A stretch of 29,898 bases of DNA from JAKPCT01 sp029553165 (GTDB taxonomy: Bacteria; Bacillota; UBA4882; UBA8346), in NCBI GenBank assembly GCA_035359995.1, contig DAORZT010000035.1, positions 1 through 29,898 of the forward strand, given 5' to 3'. Position 1 is the stretch's first letter. Each line of letters begins with the position of its first letter. The position numbers and the translations under genes were made by a program. Positions 22,948 through 29,898 of this stretch are shown in pieces. The notes under the pieces were generated by a model, which saw nothing but the letters and a program-made list of their open reading frames with translations, did no database searches and was not told where the DNA came from.

Positions 22948-23970
22948 TCATTCCAATATGTAAACTCTAACTTTCTTACGGCCATACAATATTGCTTCCC
23001 GATAAGTTTCAAAACACAAATCAATCCGATTTCCCTTAATCGCTCCTCCAATATCTGCCGCTTCAGCCACTCCATAACCTTCAATATAAAGTTTAGTCCC
23101 TAACCGGATTACCTTAGGATCAACTGCAACTACTCCGAATCCTGCTTTTTTACCCGTATAGGTCCTGCCATATTTTGCATACTTCCCGCAACTCTCCGGT
23201 CCCGGTGAGTAGGCAGTAGCATCCATCACTTTAACATCAGTATACCTCAAGCTGCCACGTGAAGTTTCCAGCATTCTGACGATCGGTTTAATCCCAACGG
23301 CAATAATTGTATTAATCTTAGGCTCAATGACCTTCTCTGTCATTAAAAATCGTTTCTTCTCGACGCCATTTTCGTAAACAACTTTATAACGACGTTCAAC
23401 CAATCCGTTTTGACCTTCTCTAATTACCACTTGTTTGCCCTTCTCAAGCTCTTTAGTCCTGCGGTACTCGGTTACCGCTTTTAAAATATCACGCTTTACC
23501 ACCGTTTGCGAAGTGACTTTAATTATTTCAATCTTCTGATTAGCTGTTACCAGCTCATCCAAACCAGGTTTAACAATATCATCCTGTGTAACTAAAATAC
23601 CGGCTTGTCCCAATACATCACGGACCGGCTGCTCGATTGTCTTTACTTGGGTAGATTCAGGACCTACTTGAATTGTTACCGGAAATGCCCTAAATACTTC
23701 TATTTGCAAATTTTCAGATATTTTATGATCTAAATCAGGCTTAACGATATCTCCTTCTTCAAGGAAAACACCTTTTTCCTCTAAAACTTGAGCAACACTG
23801 TTACTCCTTGTTTTAAAAGTAAGCGTTTCGCCATCAACTATTAAACTTACCTGATCTAAAGCCAAAATATAGCTACCACATGCTAAAACAGCTCCAAGCA
23901 AGAATATTCCTGCAACAATTGCTAGATATTTTGGCTCCTGTAGGATGTTCTTCAGTGTTAACAACTTCAT
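22948..23970 (-). CDS. G5/3D-domain cell-wall protein (YabE/RpfB-like)
   Basis: This 340-residue secreted or membrane-tethered protein has a hydrophobic segment near 16-36. Two DUF348 repeats follow (SLIVDGETLTFKTRS and VTIQVGPESTQVKTIEQ), each ending in a GDIVKP-like phrase, then a G5 domain at about 155-225 (VVKRDILKAVTEYRRTKEL). At the C-terminus is a 3D domain of about 90 residues with its three aspartates (VMDATAYSPG, VVAVDPKVI, NRIDLCFETY). 3D domains share a fold with lytic transglycosylases of the MltA type, so a peptidoglycan-cleaving role in growth, germination or resuscitation is likely. YabE of B. subtilis sits beside metS and tatD in the same way, which supports the call. TGGAGGG precedes the ATG. 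Confidence 0.92.
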   Translation of the reverse strand: MKLLTLKNILQEPKYLAIVAGIFLLGAVLACGSYILALDQVSLIVDGETLTFKTRSNSVAQVLEEKGVFLEEGDIVKPDLDHKISENLQIEVFRAFPVTIQVGPESTQVKTIEQPVRDVLGQAGILVTQDDIVKPGLDELVTANQKIEIIKVTSQTVVKRDILKAVTEYRRTKELEKGKQVVIREGQNGLVERRYKVVYENGVEKKRFLMTEKVIEPKINTIIAVGIKPIVRMLETSRGSLRYTDVKVMDATAYSPGPESCGKYAKYGRTYTGKKAGFGVVAVDPKVIRLGTKLYIEGYGVAEAADIGGAIKGNRIDLCFETYREAILYGRKKVRVYILE

Positions 23971-24048
23971 TGTCCCTCCACATCAGAATCCGCTCTTAAA
24001 CTGGATAAATTCTTCATATTTTAGGAAAATCCTGCCTAATTATACTTA

Positions 24049-24639
24049 TCAGTTTTCCTGATAGTTCCGCACCCGAAAGTCGGCGCCAATTTCCGCAGCT
24101 ATTCTAGAACAAGCAGCAATATCGACACCGGCAACATTAACTACAGATAAAACCACCCTCGGGATATATTTTTTACTGCGACGCGCAAAATCTAAAACTG
24201 CCGCAAAAGCTTTTGCTCCAAATTTACTTTTGGTTAATTTAAAATAATCATCGGCATTATCCGCATTTAAGCTTATAGAGATTGTATCAACCAATCCTTC
24301 AAGTAATGGCAATACATCATATCCAAGCATTAAGTCAGCTAACCCGTTAGTATTTATTCTAACTGGCTTGTTCAGTTCTTGTTTAATCCATTTCGCCACC
24401 GTTACTACTATTTCAGGACGGCTTAACGGTTCACCATAGCCACAGAAAACAATCTCTTGATAATCATCATGTTCTTGTATTGCTTTAATGATTGCTGTGG
24501 CAGATGGCTCCTCATTCAACCACAAATCATAACCAACACCGTTTTCGGTATTTCGAATACAAAAAATACAGGCATTTGGACATTGGTTGGTAATGTTTAA
24601 ATAAAGACTGTTATTCAAAGTATAAGCTATTGTCACCAT
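24049..24639 (-). CDS. TatD-associated radical SAM protein
   Basis: This 196-residue protein has the radical SAM motif CPNACIFC (C20, C24, C27) and the following GYGEPLSRPE motif, then a shortened barrel with INTNG and TISISLN strands. It belongs to a family that sits beside tatD in many genomes and has no known reaction. There is no SPASM or other extra cluster domain; at under 200 residues it is one of the smallest radical SAM types. AAGGGGA precedes the ATG, and the gene starts 11 bases after the tatD stop, so the two are co-translated. A link to nucleic acid repair or RNA handling with TatD is plausible but not shown. Confidence 0.85.
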   Translation of the reverse strand: MVTIAYTLNNSLYLNITNQCPNACIFCIRNTENGVGYDLWLNEEPSATAIIKAIQEHDDYQEIVFCGYGEPLSRPEIVVTVAKWIKQELNKPVRINTNGLADLMLGYDVLPLLEGLVDTISISLNADNADDYFKLTKSKFGAKAFAAVLDFARRSKKYIPRVVLSVVNVAGVDIAACSRIAAEIGADFRVRNYQEN

Positions 24640-24650
24640 TTAATTCCCCT

Positions 24651-25424
24651 TCAGTCCAAACACAATTTAAATAAACTAATGCAGTTTTCAGTGGTAATTT
24701 GAGCTACTTCAGCCAATGTCATTCCTTTAACTTCAGCTAACTTAGCCCCTACCAGCCCAACCAGCGCCGGACTGTTTTGCTGACCGCGATGCGGATGTGG
24801 CGTCAAATAAGGCGAATCGGTTTCAACCAGAATTTTTTCTATCGGTATTGAAGCTGCCACCTCGCGCAATTTATGTGCATTATTAAATGTTAATGATCCG
24901 GCAAAAGAAATATTGAGCCCCAACTTTAAACATTCCCGTGCCACCTCTAAACTGCCGCTAAAACAATGCATCACACCCCGGGATGGACCTACACCTTCTT
25001 TTTTTAAGATATCCAAGGTATCCTGATGCGCATCCCGATTATGAATGATTATTGGTTTATTATACTCTTTAGCAATCGTTAATTGCTCTTTAAATGCCCT
25101 GATCTGGTCTTCTTTTGACGAATGATTATAATAGTAGTCAAGACCAATCTCCCCAACCGCTACTACTTTCGGTTCCGTCAATAACTCCTTAACCTCTTGT
25201 GCCGTCTCATCATTCCAACATTTAGCATCATGAGGATGAATCCCTACCGTAGCCCAGATCGAATCATACTGCTGCGCTAATCTGACAGCCCGTTTTGACG
25301 ACTCCAGATCATAACCAACAACGATAAACTGATTCACATTACTGGCATTAGCCAAAGCGATAACCTGATCTAGCGTTTCATTGTATGCTTGATCATTCAA
25401 ATGGCAATGACTGTCGATCCACAT
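24651..25424 (-). CDS. tatD: TatD-family metal-dependent DNase
   Basis: This 257-residue TIM-barrel hydrolase has the metal ligands of the family: DSHCHL (H6, H8), GEIGLDYYYN (E92), IIHNRDAH (H128), MHCFSGS (H153) and ETDSPYLTP (D203). TatD proteins are cytosolic 3'-5' DNA or RNA exonucleases implicated in DNA repair. The start ATG shares its first base with the last base of the metG stop (TAATG), so translation is coupled to metG. Order metG-tatD-(radical SAM)-3D protein is conserved in many Bacillota. Confidence 0.95.
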   Translation of the reverse strand: MWIDSHCHLNDQAYNETLDQVIALANASNVNQFIVVGYDLESSKRAVRLAQQYDSIWATVGIHPHDAKCWNDETAQEVKELLTEPKVVAVGEIGLDYYYNHSSKEDQIRAFKEQLTIAKEYNKPIIIHNRDAHQDTLDILKKEGVGPSRGVMHCFSGSLEVARECLKLGLNISFAGSLTFNNAHKLREVAASIPIEKILVETDSPYLTPHPHRGQQNSPALVGLVGAKLAEVKGMTLAEVAQITTENCISLFKLCLD

Positions 25425-27364
25425 TATTTCACCTTTGCCCCAGTCCCGATCTCTTGCTCCGGACAGACCAAGGCAAGTTTACCTTGTTCATTAGAAGCAG
25501 CTAACAACATTCCCTGCGAGAGAACTCCGCGCAGTTTTGCCGGTTTAAGATTAGCCACAACCACGATCTCCTTCCCAACAAGTTGCTCCGGTTGATAATG
25601 TTGAGCGATACCGGCAACTATTTGTCGTTCTTCCTCTGCAACCATCACTTTCAGTTTTAACAGCTTGTCAGAACCTTCAACTTTCTCGGCTTCCAACACT
25701 TTTGCCACTCGCAGATCAATCTTCATAAAGTCATCAATGGTAATTTCGGCAGTTGCTTTGTCCTTTTCAACCGGTGGTGTCGCGGTTTCTTTTGCTTCCT
25801 TGTTCACTTTAGATTTGTCTTCTTCAACTTTCTCTTCTTCAATCCGGGGGAAGATTGGATTACCTTTACGGGTTTGGGTACCAGGTTGTAATCCACCCCA
25901 CTTAATTAATGCAAAATAATCCTTATTGGTATCTACTGTTCCAACTCCTAATTGCTCAAATATTTTCTGCGGTGTTTCAATTAAAAACGGCGCTAACAAT
26001 ACTCCGGTAATTCTGATTGTTTCAGCCATTGTGTAGAGGACGGTATTTAACCGTTCCCGTAATTCCGGTTGCTTTGCCAACGACCAGGGAGCGACTTCAT
26101 CAATATATTTATTGGCCCGACTTACAATTTTAAAGATTGCAACCATTGCATCATTAATTTCCAATTTAGCAATCGAACTGTCCAACTCTTGAATACTCTC
26201 TTTAACCTGCTGAATTAATTGCTGATCGATCGCTTGGTACTCTCCCGGAACCGGAATGATTCCACCATTAAATTTCTCAATCATCGATAAGGTCCGGTGG
26301 AGTAAATTCCCCAAATCATTGGCTAAGTCAGTGTTAAGTCTTAACACTAAAGCTTCCTCGGTATAAACCCCATCTGAACCAAATGGTATTTCTCTTAGTA
26401 AATAATAGCGAATCGCATCCAAACCATATTTGTCAATTAAGATCAACGGATCAATCACATTCCCCTTTGACTTGGACATCTTTCCACCTTCTAAAACCAA
26501 CCAGCCATGGCCAAAGATCTGTTTCGGCAGAGGCAGATCCAAAGCCATTAAAAAGATCGGCCAAATAATCGTGTGGAAGCGAACAATTTCTTTAGCCATC
26601 AAGTGCAAATCAGCCGGCCAATACTGCTCCATTAATTCCGTCTTCTCAGGATATCCAAGTGCGGTAATGTAGTTTGAAAGCGCATCTATCCAAACATAAA
26701 TTACATGCTTGGGATCAAAAGGAACTTTAATTCCCCAGCTAAACGTCGTCCGTGAAACTGATAAATCCTCTAGCCCGGGCTTCAGAAAGTTATTGATCAT
26801 TTCATTTCTACGTGATTCCGGCAGAATAAATTCCGGATTTTCTTCAATATGCTTTAATAATCGATCCGCATATTTCGATAACCTAAAGAAATAGCTCTCC
26901 TCTTTTACCAATTCAACAGGACGGTCACAGTCAGGACATTTCCCGTCTTTAAGTTGGCGTTCTAACCAGAATGCCTCACAAGGAGTGCAATACCAACCTT
27001 CATACTCACTTTTATAGATATCTCCTTGTTGATAAAGCCGCTCAAAGATCTGTTGCACACTTTTTTCATGGCGTTCTTCGGTAGTCCGGATAAAATCGTC
27101 ATAACTAATCTGTAATTTACTCCATAATTCTTTGATGTTTTTAACAATTCCATCAACATACTCTTGCGGAGTTGTCCCTACTGATTCTGCTTTGCGTTGG
27201 ATCTTCTGCCCATGTTCATCGGTTCCGGTCAAAAATCTTACATCGTGCCCCCGTTGCCGGTAATAACGAGCTAATGCATCAGCAATAACTGTTGTATAAG
27301 CGTGGCCAATATGTAAATTGTCGCTTGGATAATAGATTGGTGTCGTAATATAGTATTTACCCAT
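25424..27364 (-). CDS. metG: Methionyl-tRNA synthetase
   Basis: This charges tRNA-Met with methionine. The 646-residue protein has HIGH at 18-21, KMSKS at 295-299, and a zinc knuckle CTPC...CPDC (C126, C129, C143, C146) as in the MetG1/MetS type. After the anticodon-binding helices comes a charged linker (near 525-540) and a C-terminal EMAP/Trbp111 tRNA-binding domain from about 545 (IDDFMKIDLRVAKV). The frame reads back to 27460, but that stretch belongs to the T-box leader; the ATG at 27364 has GGAGG in place and gives the standard start MGKYYITTPIYYPSDN. A T-box leader controls it, so it should rise when uncharged tRNA-Met builds up. Confidence 0.97.
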   Translation of the reverse strand: MGKYYITTPIYYPSDNLHIGHAYTTVIADALARYYRQRGHDVRFLTGTDEHGQKIQRKAESVGTTPQEYVDGIVKNIKELWSKLQISYDDFIRTTEERHEKSVQQIFERLYQQGDIYKSEYEGWYCTPCEAFWLERQLKDGKCPDCDRPVELVKEESYFFRLSKYADRLLKHIEENPEFILPESRRNEMINNFLKPGLEDLSVSRTTFSWGIKVPFDPKHVIYVWIDALSNYITALGYPEKTELMEQYWPADLHLMAKEIVRFHTIIWPIFLMALDLPLPKQIFGHGWLVLEGGKMSKSKGNVIDPLILIDKYGLDAIRYYLLREIPFGSDGVYTEEALVLRLNTDLANDLGNLLHRTLSMIEKFNGGIIPVPGEYQAIDQQLIQQVKESIQELDSSIAKLEINDAMVAIFKIVSRANKYIDEVAPWSLAKQPELRERLNTVLYTMAETIRITGVLLAPFLIETPQKIFEQLGVGTVDTNKDYFALIKWGGLQPGTQTRKGNPIFPRIEEEKVEEDKSKVNKEAKETATPPVEKDKATAEITIDDFMKIDLRVAKVLEAEKVEGSDKLLKLKVMVAEEERQIVAGIAQHYQPEQLVGKEIVVVANLKPAKLRGVLSQGMLLAASNEQGKLALVCPEQEIGTGAKVK

Positions 27365-27396
27365 TTTAATTCCTCCAAATTGATTTATTGAATAAT

Positions 27397-27660
27397 AAAA
27401 AAACCCCTCAGCCCTAGGGGACGAGAGGTCCGTGGTACCACCCCAATTTATATAACTCAAAAAAGCTTAGAGTTATAACTCAAAGTTCATAACGTGAACT
27501 ACCCGTCTGACCCTACTCAACTAATTTCGAATCAGCAACTCCAGAACCATCTTCCTTGTTTACTTGGTCAGAATCACACCAACCTTCTGACTCTCTTTAA
27601 CAAGATCAACAAGTACTATTTTCTTTCACAGTATTTCTGATTTTAAATTCAAAATTAATA
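27397..27660 (-). promoter_or_regulatory. T-box riboswitch, methionine type, upstream of metG
   Basis: On the minus strand the leader runs from about 27660. Stem I closes with AATCAG near the start and CTGATT before the specifier side ends, with AGTA on the 5' side. The specifier loop reads GAAG-ATG-G, with the Met codon ATG at 27550-27548. The T-box sequence GGGTGGTACCACGG contains TGGT (27440-27437), which pairs with the ACCA end of tRNA. It overlaps a terminator, CCCCT..AGGGG with seven T (27403-27397). Uncharged tRNA-Met should favour the antiterminator and read-through into metG. Confidence 0.92.
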
Positions 27661-27666
27661 TATATT

Positions 27667-27695
27667 AATATATCGACTTACTCGCCCTTTGTCAA
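27667..27695 (-). promoter_or_regulatory. Sigma-A promoter of the T-box/metG operon
   Basis: Perfect TTGACA (27695-27690), 17 bases, then TATATT (27672-27667) on the minus strand. The start near 27660 agrees with the 5' end of the T-box leader. Confidence 0.85.
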
Positions 27696-27700
27696 GTTAT

Positions 27701-27775
27701 TTTTTTTTAAAAATATCGTCGGAATTTCTTTAAAAAAGTAAAAACTATTATTATATGTAATTTTTTTTAAAAATA
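27701..27775. repeat. Direct repeat of a T8-A5 tract, one copy per 60 bases
   Basis: TTTTTTTTAAAAATA occurs at 27701-27715 and again at 27761-27775, exactly 60 bases apart, between the metG and abrB promoters. Such phased T/A tracts may bend DNA. They could be binding sites for AbrB, which prefers AT-rich bent DNA, and simple low complexity is the alternative. Confidence 0.4.
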
Positions 27776-27820
27776 AACCTATTTTTAGTTAATTATTTGT
27801 AAAACAGAGCATGGATTAAA

Positions 27821-27849
27821 TTGACTTTGAAAACATATTTAGGTATAAT
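27821..27849 (+). promoter_or_regulatory. Strong sigma-A promoter of abrB
   Basis: TTGACT (27821-27826), 17 bases, TATAAT (27844-27849). The start near 27856 leaves a leader of about 37 bases with AAAGGAG before the ATG. Confidence 0.85.
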
Positions 27850-27892
27850 GTAATCATTGAATGTCGAATTTTAACGAAAGGAGCTTCCTACA

Positions 27893-28141
27893 ATGATGAA
27901 ATCAACCGGAATTGTACGAAAAGTAGATGAATTAGGCAGAGTTGTTATTCCTATTGAATTAAGACGTACCCTGCAAATCGACGAAAAGGATGCTTTAGAA
28001 ATCTATGTTGACGGTGAAAAAATTATCTTAAAGAAATACGAGCCAGCATGTATTTTCTGTGGCAACGCCGAAGACATCAAGAACTTCAAGGAAAAGAACA
28101 TCTGCAAGACCTGTTTGGAATCCATGAAGGGAGCCTGCTAA
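27893..28141 (+). CDS. abrB: AbrB-family transition-state regulator with C-terminal cysteine motif
   Basis: This 82-residue DNA-binding protein has a SpoVT/AbrB swapped-hairpin domain at 1-50, beginning MMKSTGIVRKVDELGRVVIP. The C-terminal part has CxxC and CxxC (C53, C56, C71, C74) plus a last C82, probably a metal-binding or disulfide knot common in clostridial AbrB proteins. AbrB represses post-exponential and sporulation genes during growth. AAAGGAG precedes the start, and either of two adjacent ATG codons would fit. The gene is divergent from metG, whose promoter region contains AT-rich repeats, and convergent with rsmI, ending at a terminator within that gene. The paralogue Abh or SpoVT is the alternative; the short length favours AbrB. 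Confidence 0.92.
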   Translation: MMKSTGIVRKVDELGRVVIPIELRRTLQIDEKDALEIYVDGEKIILKKYEPACIFCGNAEDIKNFKEKNICKTCLESMKGAC

Positions 28142-28147
28142 ACGGCT

Positions 28148-29002
28148 TTATTCTTCTTTTTTTTCTTTATATTTTAAATAACTCCGGTAAATCTCTTTTA
28201 GCGATTTACCGGTTTTTTTTGCGATAATTCTCAACTCTTCCTTCAATGAACTACCAGTTGAATTGATCCCTTCAAACATCCGTTCAAATTCGACATTTGT
28301 CGATTTTTGCTGTTTTGTTTCGTTTTTTGACGAGCCTTCGATCAGTAACGTAAATTCTCCTACTATTTTTACCTTTTCTATTGTTTTTATTATCTCTTCT
28401 AATTCCCCTCTGATAAATTCTTCATGAACTTTCGTTAATTCTCTTGCTAAAACGATCTTCCGATTTCCTAATACTTCATAAATCATTTCCAATGTCTTAA
28501 CAATTCGGTATGGAGATTCATATAAAACAATTGTCCCCGTAAATTCAGATAATTCTTCCAGTATAGCCCTTGCTAACGCTTGTTTCCGCGGTAAAAACCC
28601 CTTAAAAATAAAGTAACTGGTATCTAGACCAGATGCCGCCAATGCGGTTGTCAGCGCTGAAGCTCCTGGTATTGGAATCACTTTAACATCATTCGCAATC
28701 GCCTTGTTTACAAGGATATTACCTGGATCTGAAATCCCAGGCATCCCTGCATCTGAGACTAATGCAATGTTTATTCCACTTTTAATCTTATCTAATAAAT
28801 AATTGCTTCTTTCTTCTTCATTGTGCTTATAATAACTGATTAATTTATTTTTGATCTTAAAATGATTTAGCAACTTCAAAGTATGCCGCGTATCTTCTGC
28901 TGCAATCAGTTGCACTTCATTTAACACTTTTAGCGCCCTAAAAGTGATATCTTCTAAATTTCCTATTGGAGTAGCTACCAGATATAGTGTACCGGATTCC
29001 AT
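28148..29002 (-). CDS. rsmI: 16S rRNA (cytidine-2'-O)-methyltransferase RsmI
   Basis: This methylates the ribose of C1402 in 16S rRNA in the decoding centre, using SAM. It has 284 residues with the family marks LYLVATPIGNLEDITFRAL near the start and SDAGMPGISDPG. It is the standard length for the family, with a small C-terminal helical tail rich in lysine. The frame also offers an ATG at 29026, but the ATG at 29002 has GAGG at good spacing and gives the usual start MESGTLYLVATP. The last codons (KKTGKSLKEIYR) also form the abrB terminator on the opposite strand. It follows the SPOCS gene and its terminator. Confidence 0.95.
   Translation of the reverse strand: MESGTLYLVATPIGNLEDITFRALKVLNEVQLIAAEDTRHTLKLLNHFKIKNKLISYYKHNEEERSNYLLDKIKSGINIALVSDAGMPGISDPGNILVNKAIANDVKVIPIPGASALTTALAASGLDTSYFIFKGFLPRKQALARAILEELSEFTGTIVLYESPYRIVKTLEMIYEVLGNRKIVLARELTKVHEEFIRGELEEIIKTIEKVKIVGEFTLLIEGSSKNETKQQKSTNVEFERMFEGINSTGSSLKEELRIIAKKTGKSLKEIYRSYLKYKEKKEE
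28184..28220 (+). terminator. abrB terminator embedded in the rsmI coding sequence
   Basis: CCGGTAAATC (28184-28193) pairs perfectly with GATTTACCGG (28203-28212) around a nine-base loop, followed by eight T (28213-28220). It lies about 45 bases after the abrB stop and within the last codons of rsmI on the other strand. A weaker AGCC/GGCT hairpin at 28133-28148 precedes it. Confidence 0.85.
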
Positions 29003-29079
29003 TCGTTCATCCTCAATCATTTTCATTTTACTCTTATTATTTTTCGCTTTCTTGGTGTTTATCCCCTGCTTACAAATTG

Positions 29080-29101
29080 AAAAAGGGCCTTTTGGGCCCT
29101 T
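29080..29101 (-). terminator. Intrinsic terminator after the SPOCS-domain gene
   Basis: Minus strand AAGGGCC (29101-29095) pairs with GGCCCTT (29089-29083), loop of five, then TTTTTC. It lies four bases beyond the stop codon of the SPOCS gene. Confidence 0.75.
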
Positions 29102-29105
29102 CTTT

Positions 29106-29657
29106 TTAACTAATAGTATTTCTTTTAGCCTTACAAACTATCATATTCAATGAATTAATTTTGGGGAAGATATCAACATTTGTAACAACGTCCAGTTGGG
29201 TCCATTCACTAACCTTAACCAATACGTGCGCTACTACCTTTTGTGTTAATACGCCTGGTTCCGAATGTGCCGCCGGAGTTAGTATATAATCGGTATCAAT
29301 ATCTAACAAGTGATTTTGAACTTCTAAAAATCCATTGTCAGGATCTACTCCTGGGATATCGACAGTCAACATAAATGGAATGTCTTCTGCAAGATGTCGG
29401 ACTACATTATCAGGATCGACATAAAATACTTGTTTGTGAATAATACCCTGTTTTACGATCTTATTTTTAAAAATATGATCAACTGTTTCACGAATTTCAG
29501 CATTAATTTTATCTATTTTAATTGCATTTATGGGAACCGAATTTTCAACTACTATCTGCCCTACTTTTTCGCCGATTACTTTTAATACTTTTAATCTTTC
29601 AGTGGTCACTTTGACCTGTTGTTGTGATGCGCCAAATACTCTTTTACAACCGTACAT
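29106..29657 (-). CDS. SPOCS-domain (DUF3794) spore-envelope protein
   Basis: This 183-residue protein is essentially one SPOCS (DUF3794) domain: VPINAIKIDKINAEIRETVDHIFKNKIVKQGIIHKQVFYVDPDN followed by a PFMLTVDIPGVDP strand pair. Such domains occur in SipL and other spore-coat and exosporium proteins, so a role in spore morphogenesis or the cell envelope is likely. There is no LysM domain and no signal peptide, as expected for proteins placed on the spore from the mother-cell side. GGGGGA precedes the ATG. A perfect inverted repeat AAGAAGA/TCTTCTT (29674-29690) sits just upstream of it. It is flanked by the end of an rRNA operon. Confidence 0.88.
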   Translation of the reverse strand: MYGCKRVFGASQQQVKVTTERLKVLKVIGEKVGQIVVENSVPINAIKIDKINAEIRETVDHIFKNKIVKQGIIHKQVFYVDPDNVVRHLAEDIPFMLTVDIPGVDPDNGFLEVQNHLLDIDTDYILTPAAHSEPGVLTQKVVAHVLVKVSEWTQLDVVTNVDIFPKINSLNMIVCKAKRNTIS

Positions 29658-29809
29658 TATAATCCCCCTTTTTAAGAAGATTTTCTTCTTTATTACCTAT
29701 TTTATGTTTTAACTCAAGTATTGATTTAATCTAAAAGAATATCATTTTAAAAACGTTACATTGTAATTTTGAATTACTTTGTAATATTTTATTTTTGCGG
29801 AAATATTGT

Positions 29810-29845
29810 TTAAAAACAAAAAACCTTAGGAAAATTCCTAAGGTT
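29810..29845 (-). terminator. rRNA operon terminator
   Basis: AACCTTAGGAA (29822-29832) and TTCCTAAGGTT (29835-29845) form an 11-bp stem with a two-base centre; on the minus strand TTTTTGTTTTTA follows. It lies 12 bases after the 5S rRNA end. Confidence 0.85.
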
Positions 29846-29856
29846 AAAAAATAATT

Positions 29857-29898
29857 CCTGGCAACGACCTACTCTCCCAGCCGGTCACCCGACAAGTA
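29857..29898 (-). rRNA. 5S rRNA, 3' end (rest beyond the window)
   Basis: The minus strand ends GGGAGAGTAGGTCGTTGCCAGG, the conserved 3' part of bacterial 5S rRNA, with its 5' portion off the right edge. The likely 16S-23S-5S operon therefore lies to the right, and its terminator follows at 29810-29845. Confidence 0.92.

Noticed and set aside
27365..27460. N-terminal extension of MetG in frame
   Set aside because: The bases belong to the T-box antiterminator, terminator and ribosome-binding site.
29690..29730. Sigma-E-like promoter (CATAAAAT) before the SPOCS gene
   Set aside because: The -10 match is partial and no -35 element lies at the required spacing.

Overview
The window looks like chromosomal DNA of a low-GC, endospore-forming member of the Bacillota that uses cellulose or related beta-glucans. 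Evidence for this is an AbrB transition regulator, a SPOCS-domain spore-envelope protein, a Met T-box leader, a SCIFF ranthipeptide locus, sigma-A-type promoters (TTGaca-17-TATAAT) and strong Shine-Dalgarno sites. The organism cannot be named from sequence alone. A sugar-binding protein with a signal peptide but no lipobox leaves a diderm or atypical envelope possible.

Layout. Bases 1-3191 (minus) hold an rRNA uracil methyltransferase, cut at its 3' end by the window edge, and an MsbA-like ABC exporter. A small lipoprotein gene at 3408-3887 (plus) has its own promoter and terminator. Bases 4123-13661 (minus) form a beta-glucan utilisation cluster: LacI regulator, two CUT1 permeases, a sugar-binding protein, terminator, secreted GH9 glucanase, cytosolic cellobiose phosphorylase. 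The implied route is extracellular cleavage by GH9, ABC import (the ATPase is not encoded here), phosphorolysis to glucose-1-phosphate, and LacI control through palindromes on its own promoter.

Bases 13961-15610 (minus) form a compact RiPP locus. One good promoter precedes tRNA-Ala(CGC), a 45-residue six-cysteine SCIFF peptide, an attenuator-like hairpin and a radical-SAM/SPASM maturase that most likely starts at GTG. An apparently solitary DNA methyltransferase (15635-16477, minus) and the carbamoyl-phosphate synthase large subunit carB (plus) follow. Next come an EVE-domain protein and a rhomboid-like membrane protein without a serine active-site motif (both minus), a cytoplasmic-looking trypsin-fold protease related to plant NAL1 (plus), a GC-rich intergenic element with a predicted pseudoknot, and a PilZ protein (minus).

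Bases 22948-27695 (minus) are a T-box-controlled group: T-box(Met), metG, tatD, a TatD-associated radical SAM gene and a G5/3D-domain cell-wall protein. Divergently, abrB (plus) is read from a strong promoter and ends at a terminator lying inside the convergent rsmI gene. The window closes with a SPOCS-domain gene, an rRNA-operon terminator and the 3' end of a 5S rRNA gene (minus), so an rRNA operon lies just beyond the right edge.

Most genes are on the minus strand. Several start sites were moved from the longest open frame using ribosome-binding sites, promoters and family N-termini.
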